Shown piece by piece: positions 8,652-16,158 of a stretch of 64,000 nucleotides of DNA. Numbering within the stretch: position 1 is the first letter of the stretch; every line of letters begins with the position of its first letter. The stretch comes from Deltaproteobacteria bacterium. Lineage in GTDB: Bacteria > Desulfobacterota > Dissulfuribacteria > Dissulfuribacterales > Dissulfuribacteraceae. The position numbers and the translations under genes were made by a program. The notes below the pieces were generated by a model. It was given only the letters and a program-made list of their open reading frames with translations, was not told the DNA's origin and made no database searches. The stretch spans positions 17,999 through 81,998 of the forward strand of contig WGBU01000070.1 of the NCBI GenBank assembly GCA_015494155.1, read 5' to 3'.

Positions 8652-9839
8652 CTATGCGTCTTTCGAAGGGGTATTGAATACTATCTCACCAAATAGAAAG
8701 AGGGTGAACGCAAGGGCGATCCCGCCTAGAAGCATCATATTTTCATGGAGGGATGGGGTATAGCTAAAGTATTGTGGTAGGTTTACGATGTTGTATTTGT
8801 GGAAGTGGGGGACGAGTTGGCCCACTATGACCAGGTCGTAGTATTTGAAGAATATCCCCACAAGACATACGAGCCCTGCCGTTGATAAGGCCGTGAGCCC
8901 CTTGGCCCTTGACACGGCCAGGATGATGAAGGGGATGACTACTGCCAGGGCCACCTCGCCAAACCAAAAATTAGTGGAATAGTCACCCTGTACCAGATAG
9001 ACCAAGGCCTCTGGATTCTGGCTCAGGCTGGGATTGTAGCCAAGATACGCCTTCCAGCCAGTGAAGACCGCTGAAATGGCGAGCAGTACCATCATGAGCT
9101 TGCCAACTGCGCTCAAGGCCCTTGTGATGGTGGCATCTGGCTCCTCGCCCCTTACCTTGTAGGCAAACCAATTGAAAAAGAGGACAGCACTACAACCAAG
9201 GAGTGTGGCATATGTGAAGAAGTAGAGGGGCATATATTGCTCAACCCAGAACTGCCTAGAGGCCACCAGCGACATATCGGCCTTCATGTTGAGGTTTGCA
9301 GCACTCACTGCGATTAGTGCAATGGTGCCAAAGATGCGGGCCATTTTGTAATTTCCCCTGTGGAGCATGAGGAAATTGATGGCAAGCACCAAGAGGTAGC
9401 TGCTGTAGATGGTGCTCTTCCACCAGATATTGGATTCTGGATGGGGACTCAGCACGGCATAGATGGGCACGCGCCAGGGGTTCTCCAGTTCTAGTGATAT
9501 GCTCATGAGGGCACAGGCAATGGTAACGATTGCAAGGAGCACTGTGCGCTTTACTATAGGTTTAAAGACCTCAATACCAAATACCTGTCCCAAGGACGCA
9601 ACGATGGTGAGCCCTGTGGAAAGACATGCAAAGAATGCGTATCCAGAGATGAGAATACCCCAAGGCACTTCTCTCGTGGTGCCAAAGACATGGTCATGGC
9701 CCACATACATGGCGTGGAGCGCAAAAGAAATACCCACTGCAGTTAGGGCGCCAAAGGCCAGCATGAGGTATATTGCAAAGGTTGGTGCCTCTACACTACT
9801 GACCCTGGTCTCTGCTGTGAACGAGTTGGTTTTGGACAT
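8652..9839 (-). CDS. NrfD/PsrC-type integral membrane quinone oxidoreductase subunit, stand-alone
   Basis: 395 residues from the ATG preceded by TTAAGGAGGTTCGCT; a longer in-frame start at 9905 has no ribosome site. About ten membrane helices are visible, beginning with AIYLMLAFGALTAVG near residue 20. The family (NrfD, PsrC, DsrP, HdrP types) exchanges electrons with menaquinone and normally partners with a ferredoxin-like or molybdoprotein subunit. Here no partner gene is adjacent: a terminator follows, and uvrB is divergent upstream. It may serve a complex encoded elsewhere. The exact subfamily and substrate cannot be told from the sequence. Confidence 0.83.
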   Translation of the reverse strand: MSKTNSFTAETRVSSVEAPTFAIYLMLAFGALTAVGISFALHAMYVGHDHVFGTTREVPWGILISGYAFFACLSTGLTIVASLGQVFGIEVFKPIVKRTVLLAIVTIACALMSISLELENPWRVPIYAVLSPHPESNIWWKSTIYSSYLLVLAINFLMLHRGNYKMARIFGTIALIAVSAANLNMKADMSLVASRQFWVEQYMPLYFFTYATLLGCSAVLFFNWFAYKVRGEEPDATITRALSAVGKLMMVLLAISAVFTGWKAYLGYNPSLSQNPEALVYLVQGDYSTNFWFGEVALAVVIPFIILAVSRAKGLTALSTAGLVCLVGIFFKYYDLVIVGQLVPHFHKYNIVNLPQYFSYTPSLHENMMLLGGIALAFTLFLFGEIVFNTPSKDA

Positions 9840-9907
9840 AGCGAACCTCCTTAAAATCAACTTGAAGTTTATGATTACAATAACAAGATATTGATAGAAA
9901 TGCAATA

Positions 9908-9925
9908 AAAAAATAGCTATTTTTT
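9908..9925. repeat. 18-bp perfect palindrome between divergent genes
   Basis: AAAAAATAGCTATTTTTT lies between the divergent starts of the NrfD-like gene and uvrB. It has no loop, so it is a weak terminator candidate. It could be a protein-binding site, but no known motif was recognised. Confidence 0.3.
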
Positions 9926-10005
9926 AGTATCATAATAAATTGTAAAGATAAGCTGAATTTTTCATTTTCATATGTGAGAAAACAGTCAAATAGGTGTTAG
10001 AAAAA

Positions 10006-12021
10006 ATGGAAAGTAGAATTTTTAAGTTACACGCACCGTTTAGGCCTAGCGGAGATCAACCCAAGGCCATAGAGGCCCTATCGAAGGGATTAAAAGAAGG
10101 GGCTCCCCACCAAATACTCCTAGGAGTAACGGGCTCTGGAAAGACCTTTACCATGGCTAACATTATCGAAAGATGTGGCCGTCCCACCCTAATAATAGCG
10201 CCAAACAAGACCCTTGCCGCACAGCTCTTTGGAGAATTGAAGTCCCTCTTTCCTGAAAACGCTGTGGAATATTTTGTCAGTTATTACGACTATTATCAGC
10301 CAGAGGCCTATATCCCACAGTCAGATACCTACATAGAGAAAGACGCCTCAATAAATGAGTTCATAGACAGACTGAGACACAGCGCCACAAGGGCCGTGTT
10401 GACCCGGCGAGACGTCATAGTTGTGGCCAGTGTCTCTTGTATCTATGGTCTTGGCTCACCAGAAGAATATGAAGAGATGCACCTCTTTTTGAAGAGGGGA
10501 GACACGAGGACCAGGGAAGAGATCATAGACCACCTGATCTCCATGCTATACCAGAGAAACGACGTCAACCTCAAAAGGGGGCAGTTCCGGGTAAGGGGAG
10601 ATGTCATTGATATATTTCCATCCCATGAAGAGGACAGGCTTGTTAGAGTGGAACTCTTTGGAGATGAGATAGAAGAACTCTCCTATGTGGACCCTTTGAC
10701 TGGAAAGCGGATTGGCGAGGTCATGAGCACACTCATCTACCCCACTAGCCACTATGTCACTACAAGAGACAGGCTAAAGCGTGCCATAGAGACGATCAAG
10801 GCCGAGCTAGAGGAGCGGCTCAGGGTCCTACGGAATGAAAAGAGGCTAGTTGAGGCCCAGAGGCTCGAGGAGAGGACCAGGCTTGACCTCGAGATGCTTG
10901 AAGAACTGGGTTACTGTCCTGGCATAGAAAATTACTCAAGACACCTGTCTGGAAGAAGACCTGGCGAACCGCCCCCGACCCTTTTGGACTATTTTCCAGA
11001 GGACTTCATTGTCTTCATAGACGAAAGCCACATCACAATCCCCCAGTTGAGGGGCATGTACAGGGGAGACAGGTCCAGGAAACAGACACTTGTGGAATAT
11101 GGCTTTAGGCTACCCTCTGCCCTAGACAACCGCCCCCTTACATTCGAAGAGTTTCAAAGGGCAGTGCATCAGGTGATCTACGTATCTGCCACACCAGGGC
11201 CTTATGAGCTTGAGGTGGCCAGAGGACATATCGTAGAGCAGATCATCCGTCCAACCGGGCTCCTAGACCCTGAAATGGTGGTACGCCCTGCGAGGAATCA
11301 GGTAGAAGACCTAGTAGGTGAGATCCAGGAACGCATCAAACTAAATGAGCGCGTCTTGGTGACCACTCTCACCAAGAGGATGGCAGAGGAGCTCACAGAC
11401 TATCTAAACGACCTTGGCATACGTGCGCAATACCTTCACTCAGACATCACAACTGTTGAGAGGAGCAAGATCATACAGGAATTACGCCAGGGCGTCTTTT
11501 ATGTATTGGTGGGCATAAACCTCCTAAGGGAAGGGTTAGACATGCCAGAGGTCTCTTTAGTGGCAGTCCTGGATGCAGATAAAGAGGGCTTTTTGAGGTC
11601 GGAGCGATCACTCATCCAGACTGCTGGGCGTGCTGCCCGAAACGTCCGAGGAATGGTGATACTCTATGCGGATACGGTCACAGAATCTATGAAAAGGGCG
11701 ATTGAAGAGACGAATAGAAGACGGGAGATCCAGTCCGCATACAACGAAAGACATGGTATAAGCCCGAAAGGCATAAAAAAAGCGAAAGAAGAGGCGCTCT
11801 TTGCACTCTTTGAATCTGAGGAGGGGACAGCAGATACTAAACTGAAGGAACCAGAAGTGGGCTACAGACATGGAGAGATGTCTGAGAAGGCGCTTAGAGA
11901 GCTACTTGAAAGAATCGAGAAGGACATGCATGAAGCGGCATCGCAACTGGACTTTGAGAGGGCGGCAATCTTGAGGGATCAATACCTCGAACTACGCACC
12001 AGGCTATCTGAAACAGTGTGA
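10006..12021 (+). CDS. uvrB: UvrABC system protein B
   Basis: 671 residues from the ATG; a GTG at 9994 would add four residues, and the ATG aligns better with family N-termini ([17 protein letters not shown]). UvrB is the damage-verifying helicase-like subunit of nucleotide excision repair. Visible motifs are Walker [14 protein letters not shown] near residue 40, the beta-hairpin [12 protein letters not shown] near 95, [14 protein letters not shown] near 340, helicase motif [14 protein letters not shown] near 505 and QTAGRAARN. The C-terminal UVR domain ([13 protein letters not shown]) is intact. It is monocistronic; a UvrA paralogue lies 4 kb away. No clear SOS box was seen. Confidence 0.95.
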   Translation: MESRIFKLHAPFRPSGDQPKAIEALSKGLKEGAPHQILLGVTGSGKTFTMANIIERCGRPTLIIAPNKTLAAQLFGELKSLFPENAVEYFVSYYDYYQPEAYIPQSDTYIEKDASINEFIDRLRHSATRAVLTRRDVIVVASVSCIYGLGSPEEYEEMHLFLKRGDTRTREEIIDHLISMLYQRNDVNLKRGQFRVRGDVIDIFPSHEEDRLVRVELFGDEIEELSYVDPLTGKRIGEVMSTLIYPTSHYVTTRDRLKRAIETIKAELEERLRVLRNEKRLVEAQRLEERTRLDLEMLEELGYCPGIENYSRHLSGRRPGEPPPTLLDYFPEDFIVFIDESHITIPQLRGMYRGDRSRKQTLVEYGFRLPSALDNRPLTFEEFQRAVHQVIYVSATPGPYELEVARGHIVEQIIRPTGLLDPEMVVRPARNQVEDLVGEIQERIKLNERVLVTTLTKRMAEELTDYLNDLGIRAQYLHSDITTVERSKIIQELRQGVFYVLVGINLLREGLDMPEVSLVAVLDADKEGFLRSERSLIQTAGRAARNVRGMVILYADTVTESMKRAIEETNRRREIQSAYNERHGISPKGIKKAKEEALFALFESEEGTADTKLKEPEVGYRHGEMSEKALRELLERIEKDMHEAASQLDFERAAILRDQYLELRTRLSETV

Positions 12022-12030
12022 GACATCACA

Positions 12031-12057
12031 TTTTTCCAAAAAACTGGAAAAATTTTT
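12031..12057 (+). terminator. AT-rich terminator after uvrB
   Basis: TTTTTCC (12031-12037) pairs with GGAAAAA (12046-12052) and is followed by TTTTT. Further copies of a CTGGAAAA direct repeat follow up to about 12085. Confidence 0.5.
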
Positions 12058-12099
12058 CCAAAAGTCTGGAAAACTGGAAAAATCAATCAATAATAATTT

Positions 12100-12573
12100 T
12101 CATTTACTTGTCACCATGTGGAGCAGTTTATCCTTGTGTTCCTCATATACAGAGGGTGTAAAGGCAAGCCCCACCTCATACCAGCCCTCTAAGAAACTCG
12201 GCCTGGTCCACCGCACACATGCGGTGACATTCATGGGCGACTTTTTGTCTTCTCCAAAGAGCCAGAAGTCATAGCATTCTCCCTCGATGAATGAATCTGC
12301 CACCATCACCCTCATCCCACCCAGACTAACATCTACTGTAAAACAGTTGGGATGTTCGGGGGACGTCTGTGTGGCACAAGGTACTATCTTCCTGGTTCTC
12401 GTGTACTTTCTCCGATCTTCTTGTTCACTTCGGCCCGACAATTGGTATTGTTTGTAGCGTACACACTCGGTATAGCGGGCCATACAATAGTGTTCTTTAT
12501 GGATGCTAAGGGGGATATACATCCCATTGTCTGGGATCAAACATATATCGTCAGAAAAAAATGGGCACGACAC
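12100..12573 (-). CDS. PilZ-domain protein with cysteine-rich N-terminus
   Basis: 157 residues. The C-terminal half is a PilZ domain, the c-di-GMP receptor fold: RRKYTR (RxxxR) near residue 53 and VDVSLGG (DxSxxG) near residue 80, then a VRW...WYEVGLAF ending. Both ligand-binding motifs are intact, so c-di-GMP binding is likely. The first 40 residues carry four cysteines (C3, C11, C30, C37) plus a histidine in a CPFF...C...YC...YTEC pattern that looks like a metal or Fe-S site. It appears monocistronic. The output is unknown; motility or surface functions are typical of the family. Confidence 0.8.
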   Translation of the reverse strand: MSCPFFSDDICLIPDNGMYIPLSIHKEHYCMARYTECVRYKQYQLSGRSEQEDRRKYTRTRKIVPCATQTSPEHPNCFTVDVSLGGMRVMVADSFIEGECYDFWLFGEDKKSPMNVTACVRWTRPSFLEGWYEVGLAFTPSVYEEHKDKLLHMVTSK

Positions 12574-12675
12574 GATACTTTTCCCTTTAAAAATTAGTTA
12601 GATTAACGTTATTACTATAGTAAAGTAGGATCGAAATTTGACATGCCAAAAATGTGCCAAATGGCGAGACAGGAG

Positions 12676-14229
12676 CTATCTTTTAAATTTCTTTGGATCT
12701 ATGTTGTACTGACGCAGTTTAACGTATATAAGCGATTTGCTTATGCCAAGGCGGGATGCCGCCTTAAGTGTATTCCCATTGGAACTCTCCAAGGCAAAAC
12801 GGATCAGTTGCTCTTCTATAAATGCTAAAGAATCCTTTAGCGGCATCTTGCGGAGCTTCTCCTCTAGGCCAGGCCGCACCCGATGGGATGGATTGTGCTC
12901 CTGCATCATTTCCTGTACCTGGGAAGACTTGGCCTCAAAGACTATGTCCTCAGGTCTAAGCTCGTTATCCTTGGCAAAGATCATGGCCCTAAGGAGGACA
13001 TTCTTTAACTGCCTTACGTTTCCAGGCCAATTGTACTGTAGCAATTTATCCCTCACATCTGCTGAGATGAAGTCTATCGGCTTGTTGAGCCTGGTCCTAT
13101 AGGTCTTGATGAAATTGGTGGCCAACAGGATGATGTCCTCTGTCCTCTCTCGAAGGGGTGGAATGTGTAGATTAACCACATTTAGCCTATAAAACAGGTC
13201 CTCCCTAAAGCGTCCCTTTTTAACTGCCTTTTCAAGATCGACATTGGTGGCAGCTATGACACGCACATCCACCTTTAAGGCCTGTTCTGCACCCACCCTG
13301 TGAATCTCTCCAGTCTCGAGTGCGCGTAGGAGTGCAACCTGCATCTTTGGAGAGATATCACCAATCTCGTCGAGGAAGAGGGTGCCCTTATCTGCCAACT
13401 CGAATTTGCCCTTGTGACGTCCAACAGCTCCTGTAAAGGCCCCCCGTTCATGTCCGAACAATTCACTCTCCAAGAGGCTCTCTGATATGGCCGAACAGTT
13501 GACCTTTATAAAAGGCCCAGCACTCCTGGGGCTCAAGTGGTGTATGAGGCTTGCCACCAACTCCTTGCCAGTACCACTTTCGCCGGTGACGAGCACTGTA
13601 AGGTTAGTAGGGGCTATCATCTGGATCTGGTGACGTATATTTTGAATCTGTTCACTACAACCTATGAATCTATCGAGGATCTCTCTCTTTTTTACCTGAT
13701 CCTCTAGTTTGTCCACCTCGAGGAGCAGCCTCTCTTTAAGCCCGTCAATATCCTTCAACTCCTCGATCTTGCTCCTGATCTCCTGGGACATGAACTCGTT
13801 CAGGCGCTTTAAGCGCTCCTCAAGTTCCTTTCGCTGGGTATCGTCCCTCATCACCAAGAGGGCGAGGTGCTCGTTCTTATATCCTTTGAAGGGGACTGCG
13901 GATATCTCTACATGTCTATCCCTTATCTGTTTCTGAAAAAGCCGACCTTCCCATGAACCCTCCATGACGGCCCTCAAGGGACAGTCATCTGTACATGCAT
14001 GTCTCCTTCCCATGAAGACCTGATAGCATGACTGACCCAATATGCCTTTCCAGATGGATGCGGCACTCTTATTCATGTACTCCACGGTAAAGTCTTCCCT
14101 TATGAGGACGACAAACTCACTCATACAGTCTAGTAAGGCTGCAGTATTCTCACGGATGCGCTTTGCATCGGTCTGGAGGGCCTTTACTACCTTATCGTCG
14201 TGAAGTTGCGTCATCACACCTATTGGCAT
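12676..14229 (-). CDS. Sigma-54-dependent transcriptional activator with PAS sensor
   Basis: 517 residues. The order is a PAS domain with cysteines (about 35-135), a coiled-coil linker, an AAA+ sigma-54 interaction domain (about 190-415) and a Fis-type helix-turn-helix at the C-terminus. Walker A is GESGTGKELVA, the sigma-54 contact loop is GAFTGA and Walker B is GTLFLDEIGD. There is no receiver domain, so the PAS domain probably senses a ligand directly. A GGGGAGAGGA ribosome site precedes the ATG. It lies 28 nt after the DUF1302 outer-membrane gene and is probably co-transcribed with it, so that gene may be a target. No -24/-12 promoter was found in the window. Confidence 0.9.
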   Translation of the reverse strand: MPIGVMTQLHDDKVVKALQTDAKRIRENTAALLDCMSEFVVLIREDFTVEYMNKSAASIWKGILGQSCYQVFMGRRHACTDDCPLRAVMEGSWEGRLFQKQIRDRHVEISAVPFKGYKNEHLALLVMRDDTQRKELEERLKRLNEFMSQEIRSKIEELKDIDGLKERLLLEVDKLEDQVKKREILDRFIGCSEQIQNIRHQIQMIAPTNLTVLVTGESGTGKELVASLIHHLSPRSAGPFIKVNCSAISESLLESELFGHERGAFTGAVGRHKGKFELADKGTLFLDEIGDISPKMQVALLRALETGEIHRVGAEQALKVDVRVIAATNVDLEKAVKKGRFREDLFYRLNVVNLHIPPLRERTEDIILLATNFIKTYRTRLNKPIDFISADVRDKLLQYNWPGNVRQLKNVLLRAMIFAKDNELRPEDIVFEAKSSQVQEMMQEHNPSHRVRPGLEEKLRKMPLKDSLAFIEEQLIRFALESSNGNTLKAASRLGISKSLIYVKLRQYNIDPKKFKR

Positions 14230-14257
14230 GTTCCTCTCCCCAAAAAGACGACCCTTA

Positions 14258-15610
14258 TTATATGATTATTCTAAGTCCTATATAGACCTCGCTATTTGTG
14301 TCGTAGAGGTCAAAATAGGACCCCTCATCCCCATAAATTGAATGTATGCCAAAAAGGATATAAAGATTATCCCTTGGCTTCCAAGTCAATTCAGGATTAA
14401 CATACCACATCTCATTGGCCAAGCTGTAAAAACCAGTCAAGGAAAGGTCAAACCTCTCCTCCCAGAAGGTCCAATCAAATTTTAATGTAAACCCCGTATC
14501 CACTCTTGGATCGAACATAATGTTCTCATCATATGCATCTATTAGCTGCTGAAAAAACTGCATATTTAGATACAAATTGTCTTCAAAAAACCTGTCTAGT
14601 CCAATTATATATTGAAAATAGCCTTTTTGACAGTAAGAAAAATTATTTTCAAGAAATACCCTCCCAGTGTGGTATACTGCCTCCCCCCTAAGGCCCCACG
14701 AGCCAAGCGTTGTATCAAACTCTAGCCCAAACATGCTATCTCTAGGATACTCAACCCCTACAGAAAGATCACTTAGATAAGGGAGTAGTTGGTAAAGGCC
14801 CTTTAAGCGCTCCCCATCAGTGATTACATCTACGGTGATGCCTGGGATTTTTGGCGCCTTCAGTGCAGGATATGGTGAGCGATCATGGAGATAGAGGTAG
14901 CTAAGAGCAAGGTCGATGTCGTGGATCTGAAAGCTCCATCTCATGCCCAATTCAATGTCTCGTAGGCTATAGGTCAGGTGATCTTCATCTACTTTTATCT
15001 TGACTGGACCATGAGCGAATGTGTCAAGATAATGTCTGAATACCGCCCAGTCTGTGTCAAAATAATCTCGCTTGTGGTGATTTCCCTTGGGCGATACAAT
15101 AAACTCCAGAGTCTGCCCGCCCCTATACACCTTTAGTTGTGCCATGGGTATTGGTCTTTTCCTCTGGTCCAGGTCCATGAAGACCAGTTCCCTCAAGTCC
15201 TGGGGGTTTAGCTCATCTACTGGACTAAATTCATCGGCCTTACCCCAGGAGACTATCATATTTCCTAGACTAAATTCAAAGGCATCCCTTTTAAACTTAA
15301 TATAGGAGTCCCAGAGCTTGACCTCCTTCTGGTCCATGTCATTATCTGAATTCTTTGCATAAATATAGTCACCCTTCATAGAGAGCTTGGCATTAAACAC
15401 ACCTTCTCTTTCCAGTTCCAGTTGGGGTCTTATGATGAGACGACCAAATGAGGTATCCTCCTCTCCGCCGTCATCTCTAAGATCCGTTGCTCCCCGTATG
15501 GAGATCTCATTCTTGAGCGAGTATTCCAGTGGCTGCGCAAAGCTACTGCCCCATATGGCCATTGTGAGAAAAAAGATATTGAGAAAAATAATCAATTGTG
15601 GACCCTTCAA
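14258..15610 (-). CDS. DUF1302-type outer-membrane beta-barrel protein
   Basis: 450 residues. The start is a TTG codon with AGGAGG seven bases ahead; no ATG fits as well. A signal peptide of about 25 residues ending SSFAQ is followed by a strand-rich, aromatic-rich barrel. The segment VSWGKADEFSPVDELNPQDLRE near residue 125 matches the hallmark of DUF1302 proteins, which are outer-membrane proteins of unclear, possibly uptake-related, function. It is the first gene of an operon with the sigma-54 activator downstream. The substrate is unknown. Confidence 0.78.
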   Translation of the reverse strand: MKGPQLIIFLNIFFLTMAIWGSSFAQPLEYSLKNEISIRGATDLRDDGGEEDTSFGRLIIRPQLELEREGVFNAKLSMKGDYIYAKNSDNDMDQKEVKLWDSYIKFKRDAFEFSLGNMIVSWGKADEFSPVDELNPQDLRELVFMDLDQRKRPIPMAQLKVYRGGQTLEFIVSPKGNHHKRDYFDTDWAVFRHYLDTFAHGPVKIKVDEDHLTYSLRDIELGMRWSFQIHDIDLALSYLYLHDRSPYPALKAPKIPGITVDVITDGERLKGLYQLLPYLSDLSVGVEYPRDSMFGLEFDTTLGSWGLRGEAVYHTGRVFLENNFSYCQKGYFQYIIGLDRFFEDNLYLNMQFFQQLIDAYDENIMFDPRVDTGFTLKFDWTFWEERFDLSLTGFYSLANEMWYVNPELTWKPRDNLYILFGIHSIYGDEGSYFDLYDTNSEVYIGLRIII

Positions 15611-15646
15611 GAGATCGCCTCCTATTTTTTAGTAAAACACCACCCA

Positions 15647-15919
15647 TTAAAGGGCATCAAGAAAAAGCAGTACCTCCTTCAGGTTAAATATAATAAAAAG
15701 GAACATCACAACCTCAAAAAATGTGTAAAATCGACGGAACAATCTGGCCTCGCCCCAGTATCCCTGTAGGTAGAGCCACTCGTATCGAGACCTACAGAGG
15801 GCATGGAATAGTATGCACACAGATATGGCAAGGCCGAGGGCAGGGGTCAACTTTACCCCTTTTAGGGCATAAATATATGAGAGATTGCACTCTGATGTCA
15901 GGCAGAAAAGATTCCACAT
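15647..15919 (-). CDS. Possible small membrane protein, start uncertain
   Basis: An open frame of 90 codons with two hydrophobic stretches (about LGLAISVCILFHAL and FFEVVMFLFIIFNL), lying between tRNA-Sec and the DUF1302 gene on the same strand. The ATG at 15919 has no ribosome site; a TTG about 22 codons in is preceded by AAAAGGGGT and would give about 68 residues. No family was recognised. It could be chance, but the hydrophobic organisation and the absence of any other gene here make it worth listing. Confidence 0.35.
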   Translation of the reverse strand: MWNLFCLTSECNLSYIYALKGVKLTPALGLAISVCILFHALCRSRYEWLYLQGYWGEARLFRRFYTFFEVVMFLFIIFNLKEVLLFLDAL

Positions 15920-16006
15920 GGGTATACCCGTTTGGGAGTTTTGTGCTTATATCTCTTTTATCGACAAGGGAGAACTTTTTGTGAAATGGGAGAAGGACAA
16001 AAAAAA

Positions 16007-16104
16007 TGGCGGAAGCGCATGGGAATCGAACCCACCCACGGGGCTCCTCACCCCGTGCACCGGATTTGAAGTCCGGGAGGGCCACCAGCGCCCTTTCCGC
16101 TTCC
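16007..16104 (-). tRNA. selC: Selenocysteine tRNA (anticodon TCA)
   Basis: 98 nt including an encoded CCA. The anticodon arm reads CGGAC-TTCAAAT-CCG type with anticodon TCA. There is a long variable arm and an extended acceptor arm GGAAGCG paired with CGCTTCC, the layout of bacterial tRNA-Sec. The eighth acceptor pair appears to be G-G rather than Watson-Crick. A T-run follows directly after CCA on the minus strand. It implies UGA decoding as selenocysteine in this organism, although no selenoprotein gene was recognised in the window. Confidence 0.93.
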
Positions 16105-16112
16105 AAAAAAAT

Positions 16113-16140
16113 TTTTAAAGATTCCTTACGCCTTTGTCAA
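16113..16140 (-). promoter_or_regulatory. Candidate promoter of tRNA-Sec
   Basis: On the minus strand, a perfect -35 TTGACA (16135-16140), a 16-nt spacer and a weak -10 TTAAAA (16113-16118), about 9 nt before the tRNA 5-prime end. Confidence 0.45.
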
Positions 16141-16158
16141 GTTAAAAGCGTTTGAGAC

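Noticed and set aside
9908..9925. LexA/SOS box upstream of uvrB
   Set aside because: The palindrome AAAAAATAGCTATTTTTT matches none of the known LexA motifs, and no other SOS box was seen.
12053..12085. Repeated CTGGAAAA units as a phage or plasmid repeat
   Set aside because: Only two or three short AT-rich copies next to the uvrB terminator; best explained as low-complexity terminator sequence.
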